Assembly (NCBI RefSeq): GCF_900109295.1
Contig: NZ_FOIZ01000002.1
Location: 1,109,809-1,173,808, forward strand
Origin: Cognatiyoonia koreensis
GTDB lineage: Bacteria > Pseudomonadota > Alphaproteobacteria > Rhodobacterales > Rhodobacteraceae
DNA: 64,000 nt
Direction of reading: 5' to 3'
Part shown: positions 16,956 through 25,812 of the stretch, piece after piece
Layout: each line of letters begins with the position of its first letter
Position numbering within the stretch: position 1 is the first letter of the stretch
Notes under the pieces: model-generated
Database searches by the model: none
Seen by the model: only the letters and a program-made list of their open reading frames with translations
Told to the model about the DNA's origin: nothing
Translations under genes and position numbers: made by a program

Positions 16956-17331
16956 GGGCAAGCATCTTGCATTGATCGCGCATGATCGCAAGAAGGATGC
17001 GCTGTCCATGTGGGTCAAGGCGCACGAAGCCGCGCTGACCGGCCACACAATATCCTGCACGGCGACGACGGGCGGTGTCATCGAAAAGAACAGCCCCGGC
17101 CTGAAGGTCGTCAAAACCAAAAGCGGCCCACTGGGCGGGGACCAACAAATCGGGGCACTGATTGCGGAAGGCGAAATCGACCTTCTGGTGTTTTTTACCG
17201 ATCCGCTGTCACCGCACCCGCATGATGTGGACGTCAAGGCGTTGACGCGGCTTGCCACAGTCTATGACATCCCGATGGCCTGCAGCAAAGCGACCGCAGA
17301 CCTGATCATCGCATCCGGTTTCTTGGACTAG
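16948..17331 (+). CDS. mgsA: Methylglyoxal synthase
   Basis: This 127-residue enzyme converts dihydroxyacetone phosphate to methylglyoxal and phosphate. Diagnostic stretches are [14 protein letters not shown] at the N terminus, the TTGG region, the phosphate-binding [14 protein letters not shown], and [22 protein letters not shown] with the catalytic Asp. The start is a GTG overlapping the last 8 bp of pheT, which gives a family-length protein; an in-frame ATG further upstream would add residues that belong to the pheT reading region. Methylglyoxal bypasses the lower half of glycolysis when phosphate is short. Coupling to pheT probably reflects transcription only. Confidence 0.95.
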   Translation: MAKGKHLALIAHDRKKDALSMWVKAHEAALTGHTISCTATTGGVIEKNSPGLKVVKTKSGPLGGDQQIGALIAEGEIDLLVFFTDPLSPHPHDVDVKALTRLATVYDIPMACSKATADLIIASGFLD

Positions 17332-17379
17332 GCGGCCCTTTGGGCTAGGTCCACCGGCAAGCAAGAAAGGACCGACCCC

Positions 17380-17829
17380 ATGACTCTGAACGTCTATCTA
17401 TCCGGTGAAATTCATACCGACTGGCGCGATCAGATTACCCAAGCGGCCAAAGGGCTGGATGTCACATTCAGCAGCCCGGTCACAGATCACGACGCATCAG
17501 ACGATTGCGGCGTGGCGATCATGGGGGCCGAGGATCAGCAGTTCTGGCATGACCGCAAGGGTGCACAACTCAACGCAATCCGCACGCGGCATGGGATCGA
17601 AAACGCCGACATCGTGGTTGTGCGTTTTGGTGAAAAGTACAAACAGTGGAATGCGGCCTTTGATGCGGGGATGGCCGCGGCACTTGGCAAGTCACTGATC
17701 GTGATGCACCAGCCCGAACACCAGCACCCTCTGAAAGAGGTGGACGCTGCGGCGCTCGCGGTCGTGCAAACGCCACAGCAGGTGGTGGATATCCTGATTT
17801 ACGTGCTGACAGGCAAGCTACCGGCCTAG
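17380..17829 (+). CDS. YtoQ family protein
   Basis: This 149-residue protein starts MTLNVYLSGEIHTDWRDQI and contains SPVTDHDASDDCG, IMGAEDQQFWHDRKGAQLNA and ENADIVVVRFGEKYKQWNAA. These are hallmarks of the YtoQ family, which has a nucleoside-2-deoxyribosyltransferase-like fold. The biochemical role is unproven. It follows mgsA after 48 bp with AGAAAGGA upstream. It converges with the GST gene, overlapping by 4 bp. Confidence 0.9.
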   Translation: MTLNVYLSGEIHTDWRDQITQAAKGLDVTFSSPVTDHDASDDCGVAIMGAEDQQFWHDRKGAQLNAIRTRHGIENADIVVVRFGEKYKQWNAAFDAGMAAALGKSLIVMHQPEHQHPLKEVDAAALAVVQTPQQVVDILIYVLTGKLPA

Positions 17830-18524
17830 GTTGGACGGGCCGGAATATTGCGGGCCTTGGCGACGGCGGGGCGATCAAAGAACCGCGCGACGTAATCCGG
17901 AACATTCTTCAGGTCGTGATAGCCGACGACGTCTTTGACCTCATAGAAATCAAGGGCATTCAACCACGGGGCAATCGCCATGTCTGCGATGGAATACGCA
18001 CCGGTGATCCAGTCCTGCCCGTCCAGCTGGCCATCCACCACCGCCAGAAGACGCTTGGCTTCATCGACATAGCGCTGACGGGGGCGGGGGTCATCGATCT
18101 CTGCTCCTGCGAATTTGCTGAAAAAGCCAAGTTGCCCGAACATCGGGCCCAATCCGCCCATCTGGAACATCAGCCATTTCGTGATCTGCGCCTTCTCGGA
18201 CGCCGACGCACCGCCGAATTTTCCTGATTTTTCCGCAAGATACAGCAGGATTGCACCGCTTTCCCACAAGGCAATCGGTCCATCGGGACCAGTCGGATCG
18301 ATGATGGCAGGAATCTTGTTGTTGGGGTTCAGCGACAGGAATGCATCGCTTTTCACATCGGCATCCGCAAGCGTCACAAGATGGGGTTCATAGGGCAATT
18401 CCATCTCCTCCAGCGCGATCGAAACCTTCACGCCATTGGGCGTTGGAAAGGAATAAAGCTGAATGACCGACGGATTTTCGGCGGGCCATCGGGCGGTAAT
18501 CGGGAATGATGAAAGGTCGGCCAT
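17826..18524 (-). CDS. Glutathione S-transferase family protein (YfcG/Ure2-like)
   Basis: This 232-residue protein has an N-terminal thioredoxin-like domain (about 18-105) with IQLYSFPTPNGVKVSIALEE, NPNNKIPAIID and the glutathione-binding ES pair in ALWESGAILLYLAEK. The all-helical C-terminal domain contains GAYSIADMAIAPWL, the GST N-capping box region. The length and TPNG start fit the YfcG-like disulfide-bond oxidoreductase subgroup. It probably acts in the cytosol in glutathione-linked redox or detoxification. It is convergent with ytoQ. Confidence 0.93.
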   Translation of the reverse strand: MADLSSFPITARWPAENPSVIQLYSFPTPNGVKVSIALEEMELPYEPHLVTLADADVKSDAFLSLNPNNKIPAIIDPTGPDGPIALWESGAILLYLAEKSGKFGGASASEKAQITKWLMFQMGGLGPMFGQLGFFSKFAGAEIDDPRPRQRYVDEAKRLLAVVDGQLDGQDWITGAYSIADMAIAPWLNALDFYEVKDVVGYHDLKNVPDYVARFFDRPAVAKARNIPARPT

Positions 18525-18679
18525 AAATTATCCTCTAGAAGCGTGGAAAGTAGGGGGTAAAGGTGGGGGAATAAGTCAGGAATGAAACCCTTTGGATGGT
18601 TTTAGTTTTCGGGTATGAATGTGCGCATATGCGCAATAGCCGTCAGAGCAGAGCGCGAGCTAAACTGGAATGGGACACA

Positions 18680-19105
18680 ATGATTCAAGAATTCAAGGAC
18701 TTCATCGCTAAAGGCAATGTCATGGACATGGCCGTTGGTATCATCATCGGGGCCGCGTTCACCGCGATCGTGACATCGCTTGTCGGCGACCTGATCAATC
18801 CGTTCATCGCTTTGTTCACAGGCGGCATCGACTTCTCGGGTTGGTTCTATGTACTGGGCGATGGCGAATATGCATCGATTGAAGCCGCAACAGAATCCGG
18901 CGCAGCTGTCTTTGCTGTCGGTCGGTTCATCATGGCAATCATCAACTTCCTGATCATCGCACTTGTGGTCTTCATGTTGGTCAAGATGGTCAACCGGGTA
19001 AAGGACGCCGCCGAGAAGAAAGAGGAAGAAGCACCCGAAGAGCCAAAGGGCCCAACCACGGAAGAGCTTCTTGCCGAAATCCGCGACGCGCTGAAAAGCC
19101 GCTAA
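18680..19105 (+). CDS. mscL: Large-conductance mechanosensitive channel
   Basis: This 141-residue channel has the N-terminal amphipathic helix and first membrane segment [20 protein letters not shown] / [21 protein letters not shown] periplasmic loop and a second membrane segment (about 78-100, [19 protein letters not shown]) follow, then the charged cytosolic helix ([13 protein letters not shown]). It opens under membrane tension to release solutes. The ATG at 18680 is preferred over upstream in-frame starts (18596 or 18629), which would add unrelated polar sequence. An intrinsic terminator follows. Upstream is a perfect 14-bp palindrome, TGCGCATATGCGCA, at 18622-18635. Confidence 0.97.
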   Translation: MIQEFKDFIAKGNVMDMAVGIIIGAAFTAIVTSLVGDLINPFIALFTGGIDFSGWFYVLGDGEYASIEAATESGAAVFAVGRFIMAIINFLIIALVVFMLVKMVNRVKDAAEKKEEEAPEEPKGPTTEELLAEIRDALKSR

Positions 19106-19126
19106 TCAGCCGGCAGTTATGGGAAA

Positions 19127-19151
19127 GGGCCCGCAAAGTTGCGGGCCTTTT
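19127..19151 (+). terminator. Intrinsic terminator after mscL
   Basis: GGCCCGCA (19128-19135) pairs with TGCGGGCC (19140-19147) around a 4-nt loop, followed by TTTTC and more Ts. It lies 22 bp after the mscL stop. Confidence 0.85.
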
Positions 19152-19273
19152 CTTGGTTTTGGGGGCAGTCCACAATCCGACCGCATTCAGGCCCTAAAAA
19201 TCCCAAACAGATGCGGTAACGTGTTGATCAACAAGGTTCGAAAACCAGACCAGCAGTATCAGGAGCCGCACCT

Positions 19274-19852
19274 ATGGCCCACAGGTTAACGATTGCATTC
19301 GCCATATTCGGCGCGTTTCTCATTGCAGGCACCCTGTCACTTTGGGGACAACCGTGGATCTGCACATGCGGCGAAATCAAGATCTGGATCGGGTCGATCT
19401 TTGATGGCGGGAATTCGCAGCATATCGCGGATTGGTATACGCTCAGCCATATCCTGCACGGTGTTCTGGTGGCGCTTGTCGGGCGATGGCTCTTTCCGCG
19501 CCTCAAATTCCCCGCCCTGTTCTTTATCGCCTGTCTGACCGGCATCGCATGGGAAATCGTCGAACATACCGAATGGGTCCTGTCCGCGTTCCGCTCCACC
19601 ACCGTAAATCAGGGATATACAGGCGATAGCGTGCTGAACGCTGTTGCCGATTACATCTGGATGATCGGCGGGTTTCTGGCCGCCTATTCCATGCGCACGG
19701 TCAATGTCATCGGGCTTGTGGCCGCACTGGAACTGTCAGCAGCTTTCGTGGCGCGCGACAGCCTCGTGCTGACGACGCTCATGCTGATCTATCCGGTTGA
19801 ATCAGTGGACACATGGCAGCAGGAACTGAATCCGAACAGGATTCAAAGCTGA
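19274..19852 (+). CDS. DUF2585 family (UPF0314) integral membrane protein
   Basis: This 192-residue protein has four to five predicted membrane helices. The family markers are WGQPWICTCGEIKIW near residue 24-38, SQHIADWYTLSHILHGVL around 48-65 and GIAWEIVEHTEWVL around 90-103. It sits in the inner membrane; function is unknown in the family. CAGGAGCC lies just before the ATG. It converges with the sigma-factor gene 15 bp away. Confidence 0.92.
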   Translation: MAHRLTIAFAIFGAFLIAGTLSLWGQPWICTCGEIKIWIGSIFDGGNSQHIADWYTLSHILHGVLVALVGRWLFPRLKFPALFFIACLTGIAWEIVEHTEWVLSAFRSTTVNQGYTGDSVLNAVADYIWMIGGFLAAYSMRTVNVIGLVAALELSAAFVARDSLVLTTLMLIYPVESVDTWQQELNPNRIQS

Positions 19853-19867
19853 CAGGATGCGTTAGCG

Positions 19868-20470
19868 TCACCTGCGTGTAATGATCGCCAGCGTGATCGG
19901 GTCCGTCAAAGGCACAGCGCCGGACTCATCCAGCGCCAGCATGTCTGCCAGCCTGCGACGGGCACGGTTGGCGCGGCTCTTGATCGTGCCGGGTGCCACG
20001 CCACAAATGACAGCAACTTCATCGTAGGAATAGCCAGCCCCGGCAAGCAGGGCGAGTGTCTCGCGTTGCGCAAAGGGCAACTGCTCGAACGCCCTGTAAA
20101 AGTCGCGCAGCTGCAATCGCCCGTCATGGTCGGGCTTTACGGACAGTGTATCCAGGTCAAAGCCGACAGGATTGCCCACCTCCCATTTACGCTTTCTCAG
20201 ATCGGAAAAGAAACAGTTGCGCAAAATGCGAAACAGCCAAGCCCCCATGTTCGTGCCCGGCGCGAACTGGTGCATATGGGTCCACGCCTTGACGATCGTG
20301 TCCTGCACAAGATCATCGGCAAGGGTCGGATTGCGGGCCAAAGCAAGCGCATAGGCGCGCAGCGCCGGCAGATGAGTGATGATGTCATCTTTCGGGTCGT
20401 CTGACCGGTCCGGCGGTTTTGCCTGTTTGCGCTTGTGCGTCATGTGGGTGGGCGGGCTCTTGGCTTGCAT
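19868..20470 (-). CDS. EcfG-type RNA polymerase sigma factor (general stress response)
   Basis: This is a 200-residue ECF sigma factor. The sigma-2 region at about 33-100 reads LRAYALALARNPTLADDLVQ, then KAWTHMHQFAPGTNMGAWLF. The sigma-4 region at about 125-180 reads LPFAQRETLALLAGAGYSYD, then GVAPGTIKSRANRARRRL. The GTNMGAWLFRILRN stretch and the divergent phyR gene place it in the EcfG family, which drives the alphaproteobacterial general stress response. An ATG at 20443 is an alternative start. In this system the anti-sigma NepR normally sequesters EcfG and is itself captured by phosphorylated PhyR. No nepR is visible between the two genes or beside them. Confidence 0.9.
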   Translation of the reverse strand: MQAKSPPTHMTHKRKQAKPPDRSDDPKDDIITHLPALRAYALALARNPTLADDLVQDTIVKAWTHMHQFAPGTNMGAWLFRILRNCFFSDLRKRKWEVGNPVGFDLDTLSVKPDHDGRLQLRDFYRAFEQLPFAQRETLALLAGAGYSYDEVAVICGVAPGTIKSRANRARRRLADMLALDESGAVPLTDPITLAIITRR

Positions 20471-20559
20471 GGCAGGCGGTCGGAAACCACCGCGTCATAT
20501 CGGATTAGTGGGCAAGACCGTTAAGACTCCATTAACCCTTCACCGATCAGGATAAGGCG

Positions 20560-21360
20560 ATGAAGACTGATCGCGCATCCACGATAGCCAAACAGCTGCC
20601 ATACCTGCGCCGCTACGCGCGCGCTCTCCTTGGGACTCAGGACAGGGGCGATCGGGCTGCTGCCGCCACGCTCGAAGCGATTTTGGATGATCCGGCCAGA
20701 TTGGATGCGTCCATGCCACCAAAAACAGCATTGTTCCGGGCGCTGCACAAAACCGTCTTTCGGGCAGTGCATGTTTCAACGACCGATGAATCCGACCTGA
20801 CCATAGCCGACAAACGGCTTTCTACCTTGACGCTGGACGCGCGCGCAGCCCTACTGCTCTACGCGATCGAAGAATTCACCGCGGCGGATATCGGTCATAT
20901 CATGGAATGCTCCGCCGAAGAGGCCGACGCAATTATCTCGTACGCGCGCCAGTCGCTCAAGTCCAGCGTGGCCGGACACGTCTTGATCATCGAAGATGAA
21001 ACCCTGATCGCGATGGACCTCAAGGCGCTTGTCACCGCGCAGGGCCATACGGTCACGGGCATCGCGCGCACACGCGAAAGTGCCGTCGCACTGGGCCTAA
21101 GGTGCCGGCCCGACCTGATCCTTGCCGATGTCCGCCTCGCCGATCAATCGTCCGGAATCGATGCCGTTCACGCATTGCTTGCGGCATGTGGAAAGATTCC
21201 GGTGATCTACATTACGGCGTTCCCTGAAACGCTGCTAACAGGAAAACGACCCGAACCGGCCTTCGTTATCACCAAACCCTACACGGAAGAGCAGGTTCAC
21301 TCCGCCGTGTCACAGGCAATGTTCTTTGCAATAGCAGGCGAGATCGTCGCGCCAGCCTAG
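20560..21360 (+). CDS. phyR: PhyR-type anti-anti-sigma response regulator
   Basis: This 266-residue protein has the inverted PhyR layout. A sigma-factor-like domain lies at about 1-135 (ARALLGTQDRGDRAAAATLE, then LLYAIEEFTAADIGHIM) and a receiver domain at 139-260. The acidic pair is E145/D146 and the phosphoacceptor is D190 in LILADVRLADQSSGID. The conserved Lys is in FVITKPYTEEQV. When phosphorylated, the sigma-like half binds the anti-sigma factor NepR and frees EcfG. It is divergent from the EcfG gene with an 89-bp gap and has an AGGATAAGG ribosome site. It overlaps the ald stop convergently by 4 bp. Confidence 0.95.
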   Translation: MKTDRASTIAKQLPYLRRYARALLGTQDRGDRAAAATLEAILDDPARLDASMPPKTALFRALHKTVFRAVHVSTTDESDLTIADKRLSTLTLDARAALLLYAIEEFTAADIGHIMECSAEEADAIISYARQSLKSSVAGHVLIIEDETLIAMDLKALVTAQGHTVTGIARTRESAVALGLRCRPDLILADVRLADQSSGIDAVHALLAACGKIPVIYITAFPETLLTGKRPEPAFVITKPYTEEQVHSAVSQAMFFAIAGEIVAPA

Positions 21361-22475
21361 CGTTTCAGCGCAAGGTTGGGGGCCAGTACATCCATACCAA
21401 GCGCCTTTCCAACGGCGTAGTAGGTCAGTGACCCGGCATGAACGTTCAGCCCGTTCAACAGATGAGGATCGTCTTCGCAGGCCTGACGCCATCCCTTGTC
21501 TGCAAGGGCAAGCATGAACGGCATTGTAGCGTTCCCCAGCGCGATGGTCGACGTGCGGGCAACCGCCCCTGGCATGTTGGCGACGCAATAATGCATGATG
21601 CCGTCCACGTCATAGATCGGGTCTTCATGTGTGGTGGCCTTGGACGTTTCAAAACACCCACCTTGATCGATAGCGACATCGACCAGCGCGGCACCCGGTT
21701 TCATGTCTGACAATTGCGCGCGCGAAATAAGCTTTGGTGCTGCAGCACCGGGTATAAGAACGGCCCCGACCACCATATCGGCCTGCTGGACAAGTTCAGC
21801 CGTGTTGCCCGCACTGGCATAGCTGGTCTTGAAGCTGCGCCCAAAGACATCGTCAAGATAACGCAAACGGGGCAGGAACCGGTCAAGCACCGTCACATCG
21901 GCACCCATGCCTGACGCAATGCGTGCGGCATGCGTGCCGACAACGCCGCCACCGATCACGACGACCTTCGCAGGGCCGACACCGGGAACGCCGCCCATCA
22001 AGACGCCACGCCCGCCGTTCGCTTTCTGAAGGGTCCATGCGCCGACCTGTGGTGCAAGGCGGCCCGCGACTTCTGACATGGGGGCCAGCAAGGGCAATCC
22101 GCCATTCGCGTCGGTCACTGTCTCATAGGCGATGCAAGTCGCGCCGGACGCCAGCAAGTCCTTCGTCTGTTCGGGATCGGGTGCAAGGTGCAGATAAGTG
22201 AACAGCAACTGACCGTCCCGCAGCATCTTGCGCTCACCCGCTTGCGGTTCCTTGACCTTGACGATCATGTCCGCGGTTTCAAAGACATCCTTTGCAGACC
22301 CGGCGATCTTTGCACCAGCGTCGATATAATCTGCATCGGGAAAGCCAGCCCCTTCACCGGCACCGGTTTCAATGGTGACGTCATGCCCGTGGGCGACAGC
22401 CTCGCGTGCTGCGTTCGGTGTCACGCCGACACGAAATTCCTGCGGTTTGATCTCTTTCGGGCAACCGATATGCAT
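21357..22475 (-). CDS. ald: Alanine dehydrogenase
   Basis: This 372-residue NAD-dependent enzyme interconverts L-alanine and pyruvate plus ammonium. The N-terminal signature is [20 protein letters not shown], followed by IVKVKEPQ with the catalytic Lys and FTYLHLAPD with the catalytic His. The Rossmann loop is [17 protein letters not shown], and the C-terminal part includes [14 protein letters not shown] and [14 protein letters not shown]. Length and motifs match the family fully. An AGGAGGA ribosome site precedes the ATG. The divergent Lrp/AsnC gene, 135 bp away, is its likely regulator, as in other alphaproteobacteria. Confidence 0.98.
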   Translation of the reverse strand: MHIGCPKEIKPQEFRVGVTPNAAREAVAHGHDVTIETGAGEGAGFPDADYIDAGAKIAGSAKDVFETADMIVKVKEPQAGERKMLRDGQLLFTYLHLAPDPEQTKDLLASGATCIAYETVTDANGGLPLLAPMSEVAGRLAPQVGAWTLQKANGGRGVLMGGVPGVGPAKVVVIGGGVVGTHAARIASGMGADVTVLDRFLPRLRYLDDVFGRSFKTSYASAGNTAELVQQADMVVGAVLIPGAAAPKLISRAQLSDMKPGAALVDVAIDQGGCFETSKATTHEDPIYDVDGIMHYCVANMPGAVARTSTIALGNATMPFMLALADKGWRQACEDDPHLLNGLNVHAGSLTYYAVGKALGMDVLAPNLALKR

Positions 22476-22610
22476 GGATGGTCCTCCTCTTCCCTGTAAT
22501 CACTTTGGGCCGGTGCTTGCGAAATTGCTTGGTGTCTTTTACGTTCTCAAGGCGTATCTTTCGAAGAACTGCGCGCCATGTTGGGATTAGGCGAAAGGAA
22601 CGTGCGCCAT

Positions 22611-23069
22611 ATGGAACTGGACAACATAGACTGCCGAATCCTCGCGGTTCTGCAGAAGCAGGGGCGCATGTCAAACGCGGACCTGTCGGAACTTGTCGCG
22701 CTTTCCGCGTCAGCCTGTCATCGGCGTGTACAGCGGCTCGAAAAGGATGGCTATATTCGGGACTACGTCGCCCTTCTGAACCCCCGCAAGGTCGGGCTGC
22801 CAACGACGGTTTTCGTGGAAATCACCCTGTCAGGGCAGGCGGACGAGGTTCTCGATGCATTCGAAAAGGCAGTGGCGCGGGTGCCGGACGTACTTGAATG
22901 CCATCTGATGGCAGGCAGTGCGGATTACCTGCTCAAAGTCGTGGCCGGCGACACAGAAGATTTCGCGCGGATCCACCGCCGCTATCTGGCAACGCTGCCC
23001 GGTGTCGCGCAGATGCAAAGCTCGTTTGCGTTACGCACGGTGCGTCAGACAACGGCGCTGCCTGTATGA
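22611..23069 (+). CDS. Lrp/AsnC family transcriptional regulator
   Basis: This is a 152-residue regulator. The N-terminal helix-turn-helix is at about 1-60 (LDNIDCRILAVLQKQGRMSN, then SASACHRRVQRLEKDGYI). The C-terminal RAM effector domain is at about 65-145 (VFVEITLSG, then DVLECHLMAGSADYLLKVV). Such proteins form dimers or octamers that sense amino acids. It is divergent from ald, so alanine-responsive control of ald is likely. I chose the ATG at 22611 over 22578 because the family begins at MELDNID-like sequence and GAAAGGAA lies upstream. The stop overlaps the exoD start. Confidence 0.92.
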   Translation: MELDNIDCRILAVLQKQGRMSNADLSELVALSASACHRRVQRLEKDGYIRDYVALLNPRKVGLPTTVFVEITLSGQADEVLDAFEKAVARVPDVLECHLMAGSADYLLKVVAGDTEDFARIHRRYLATLPGVAQMQSSFALRTVRQTTALPV

Positions 23070-23671
23070 CAGACGACTCAGTCAGTCCAGAACGCCCGCT
23101 TGGCGACATCGTTGTAATGCTCCGCGATCTCGGACAGCAAAGAACCGTGAACGCGCGGAAGGTGATTGCGGCTTTCGGACACGCATCCTTCACGCCCGCA
23201 ATGCTGGTACCCGCTTTCCTCGTCGCATCGCCATTATCCGGAATCCCGCTGTTTTCGACAATCTGCGGGCTGACGATTGCACTTGTCGCAGCACAAATGA
23301 TCTTCCGGCGCGATCATCTGTGGCTGCCCGGGTTCGTTCTGGATCGTAGCATGAACGGCGCACGATTGCTGGCCGCAGTGGACAAAATGGCTGGCCTCGC
23401 GCGCTGGCTTGACGACAAAAGCCGCCCGCGGTTCCGGGTGATGATGCACAGACCGCTGGTCTGGGTGCCGCAATCGCTTTGCTTGTTGTTCGGGCTGGCG
23501 ATGCCGGTGCTGGAATTGGTCCCGTTTTCATCCTCAATCCTGGGACTCGGCGTCATCTTGCTATCGGTGGGATTGATGGTGCGGGACGGCGCATTCTTCG
23601 TTGCGGGTGCCTGTGTGGGATCACTTGCGCTGCTGATTCCGCTTTTCGGGTTCAGCCGGTTGGTCACATGA
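23066..23671 (+). CDS. ExoD family membrane protein
   Basis: This 201-residue protein fits the ExoD family, named for a rhizobial exopolysaccharide/alkali-tolerance locus. It begins with a polar N terminus (LGDIVVMLRDLG), followed by hydrophobic segments ATPAMLVPAFLV-like, IPLFSTICGLTIALVAAQMI and the C-terminal pair ILGLGVILLSVGLMVRD / FFVAGACVGSLALLIPLFG. The start is the ATG at 23066 overlapping the regulator stop by 4 bp (ATGA); longer in-frame starts run inside the regulator gene. The role is poorly defined: it is a multi-pass inner-membrane protein possibly involved in exopolysaccharide synthesis. Confidence 0.9.
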   Translation: MTDDSVSPERPLGDIVVMLRDLGQQRTVNARKVIAAFGHASFTPAMLVPAFLVASPLSGIPLFSTICGLTIALVAAQMIFRRDHLWLPGFVLDRSMNGARLLAAVDKMAGLARWLDDKSRPRFRVMMHRPLVWVPQSLCLLFGLAMPVLELVPFSSSILGLGVILLSVGLMVRDGAFFVAGACVGSLALLIPLFGFSRLVT

Positions 23672-23703
23672 AAAACCCCCGCCAGATTTTTCTGACGGGG
23701 GCA
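23671..23703 (-). terminator. Intrinsic terminator for rpsU
   Basis: CCCCCGCCAGA (23676-23686) pairs with TCTGACGGGGG (23691-23701) with one mismatch. Read on the minus strand the GGGGG arm is followed by TTTTTC, so it terminates rpsU. It abuts the convergent exoD stop codon. Confidence 0.8.
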
Positions 23704-23727
23704 TATTCGATACGTTGATCGGGTTGC

Positions 23728-23934
23728 TTAAAGCAGACCTTCACGCTGCGCTTTCTTGCGCGCCAGCTTGCGCTGACGGCGGATTGCTTCAGCTTTCTCA
23801 CGCGCTTTGCGGACAGACGGTTTTTCGAAATGCTGCTTGAGTTTCATTTCACGGAACACGCCTTCGCGCTGAAGTTTCTTCTTCAGAGCACGCAACGCCT
23901 GATCGACGTTGTTATCACGAACACTAACCTGCAT
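23728..23934 (-). CDS. rpsU: 30S ribosomal protein S21
   Basis: This 68-residue basic protein begins [20 protein letters not shown] and continues with [19 protein letters not shown] and an Arg/Lys-rich tail, the bS21 pattern with the longer alphaproteobacterial C terminus. It aids mRNA initiation on the small subunit. It is monocistronic, with a minus-strand intrinsic terminator just downstream. Confidence 0.98.
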   Translation of the reverse strand: MQVSVRDNNVDQALRALKKKLQREGVFREMKLKQHFEKPSVRKAREKAEAIRRQRKLARKKAQREGLL

Positions 23935-24042
23935 GTGGTTTACACCACCTTTCTAATCTGGATTTGCAATAAGTTGCAGGAAGTGGGCATATAGCAACCG
24001 CGTCCTAGCTTGTCTAGTACCCGCCGCCACAGGAGAACGACC

Positions 24043-24729
24043 ATGCATGATGACGTAAAACAGAACCTTCTCGATGCGATCCTGCCCCACGTCGCCTTTG
24101 ATGGCTGGTCGCCGGATGCCTTCCGTGCGGCCGCTACCGATGCGGGTGTGACACACGAAACCGCCCGTCTGACCTGTCCGCGTGGTGCGGTTGATCTTGC
24201 GGTACTGTATCATCAAAACGGCGATGCGGCGATGGTCGCCGCACTGAACGATGCGGACCTGTCGGACATGCGGTTCCGCGACAAGGTCGCCCACGCGATC
24301 CGGCTGCGCCTTGCGGCCGTTGACGACAAGGAAGCCGTGCGCCGGGGCACAACGCTTTTCGCACTCCCGCATATGGCGCCCGAAGGCTCAAAGCTGATCT
24401 GGGACACGGCCGATGCGATCTGGACCGCGCTCGGCGATACATCGGATGATATCAACTGGTACACGAAACGCGCGACACTGTCGGGCGTTTACGGCGCTGT
24501 CGTGCTTTACTGGCTGGGCGATGACAGTCTGGACGGACAAGCGACCGATGCCTTTATCGACCGGCGCATCGACAATGTGATGCAGTTCGAAAAGGTAAAG
24601 GCGGGGGTAAATAACAACCCGTTGCTCAAACCGATCACCGGGCCGCTCGGGCGTATGATGGGGATGATCAAAGCCCCGAACCAGACGCCGCGCGATGACT
24701 TGCCGGGGCGCTGGGTGGATCCAACCTAG
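24043..24729 (+). CDS. COQ9 family protein (ubiquinone biosynthesis)
   Basis: This 228-residue protein has the COQ9 pattern: a TetR-like helical start (DAILPHVAFDGWSPDAFRAA), then AVDLAVLYHQNGDAAMV, and the conserved core INWYTKRATLSGVYGAVVLYW with DRRIDNVMQFEKVK. COQ9 binds lipid intermediates and helps deliver them to the hydroxylases of ubiquinone synthesis. The ATG at 24043 has AGGAGAACG upstream; an earlier in-frame start at 24010 is less likely. The following quinone oxidoreductase gene starts 35 bp downstream. Confidence 0.93.
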   Translation: MHDDVKQNLLDAILPHVAFDGWSPDAFRAAATDAGVTHETARLTCPRGAVDLAVLYHQNGDAAMVAALNDADLSDMRFRDKVAHAIRLRLAAVDDKEAVRRGTTLFALPHMAPEGSKLIWDTADAIWTALGDTSDDINWYTKRATLSGVYGAVVLYWLGDDSLDGQATDAFIDRRIDNVMQFEKVKAGVNNNPLLKPITGPLGRMMGMIKAPNQTPRDDLPGRWVDPT

Positions 24730-24764
24730 TCCACCCCTTTAATCTGACCTTTTAAGGAATGCCT

Positions 24765-25757
24765 ATGACCACCTCCGTCTCGTCCCGCGTCGTTGAAATC
24801 ACCAAAGCCGGTGGGCCGGATGTGTTGCAGGTCACCGATCTGAAAATTCCGGCACCGGCGCATGACGAGGTACAGATCAGGATCGCCTCCGCTGGTGTGA
24901 ATCGCCCCGATGCGCTGCAACGCGCAGGGCTCTACAACCCGCCCCCGAACGCAAGCCCGATTCCGGGGCTGGAAGCAGCGGGCACCGTCGCCGCCATCGG
25001 TGCAGGCGTGTCCGGCTGGTCCGTCGGCGACGAGGTCTGCGCCCTGCTACCCGGTGGCGGCTATGCGCAATATGCCAATACGCCTGCCGCCCATTGCTTG
25101 CCCGTCCCAACGGGAATGTCCTTGAAGCAGGCGGCGTGCCTGCCCGAAACCTTCTTTACCGTCTGGTCCAATGTTTTCATGCGCGGCGGATTGCAAGGTG
25201 GCGAACGGTTCCTGGTTCACGGCGGGTCATCCGGCATCGGCACAACGGCCATCCAGCTTGCCAAAGCCTTTGGTGCACGGGTCTTCACGACCGCGGGAAC
25301 GGACGAGAAATGTGCGGCCTGCCGCGACCTCGGAGCAGAACGGGCGATCAATTACCGCACCGAAGACTTTGTCGACGTGATGAAAGCCGAAGGCGGGGCG
25401 CATCTGATCCTGGACATGGTCGGCGGGGACTACATTGCCCGCAACCTCAAATCGCTGGTCGATGACGGGCGACTGGTGCAGATCGCATTCCTGCAAGGGT
25501 CAAAGGCAGAAATCAACTTTGCGCCAATGATGATGCGGCGGCTGACGATCACCGGTTCGACCCTGCGCCCGCAAAGCGACGCCGCCAAAGCCGAAATTGC
25601 GCGGCAATTGCGCGAACACGTCTGGCCACTTCTGAACGCAGGGCGCGTTGCGCCAGTGATGGATCAGGAATTCGCACTTCAGGACGCCGCAGCAGCACAC
25701 GCCCGCATGGAAAGCTCTGAGCATATTGGGAAAATCGTACTGCGCGTGCAAGAATAA
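24765..25757 (+). CDS. NAD(P)H-quinone oxidoreductase, zinc-free MDR family (PIG3/QOR type)
   Basis: This is a 330-residue medium-chain dehydrogenase without zinc ligands. It contains GVNRPDALQRAGLYNPPPNA and PIPGLEAAGTVAAIGAGVSG in the catalytic domain. The cofactor-binding loop is VHGGSSGIGTTAIQLAKAFG, and MVGGDYIARNLKSLVDDGRL lies further on. This subgroup reduces quinones with NADPH. The second ATG, at 24765, is preferred because AAGGA lies six bases upstream of it but directly abuts the first ATG at 24759. It is probably co-transcribed with coq9. A 22-bp perfect palindrome follows its 3' end. Confidence 0.93.
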   Translation: MTTSVSSRVVEITKAGGPDVLQVTDLKIPAPAHDEVQIRIASAGVNRPDALQRAGLYNPPPNASPIPGLEAAGTVAAIGAGVSGWSVGDEVCALLPGGGYAQYANTPAAHCLPVPTGMSLKQAACLPETFFTVWSNVFMRGGLQGGERFLVHGGSSGIGTTAIQLAKAFGARVFTTAGTDEKCAACRDLGAERAINYRTEDFVDVMKAEGGAHLILDMVGGDYIARNLKSLVDDGRLVQIAFLQGSKAEINFAPMMMRRLTITGSTLRPQSDAAKAEIARQLREHVWPLLNAGRVAPVMDQEFALQDAAAAHARMESSEHIGKIVLRVQE

Positions 25758-25812
25758 TCGCCCGCGCGAAGCGTTGAAATTTCGTTCATTGTCAGTGATT
25801 TACGTGGCTTGA

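Noticed and set aside
19233..19246. GGTTCGAAAACC as a tRNA T-arm
   Set aside because: No matching acceptor stem, anticodon arm or CCA-proximal pairing is present. No tRNA was found in any gap checked by eye.
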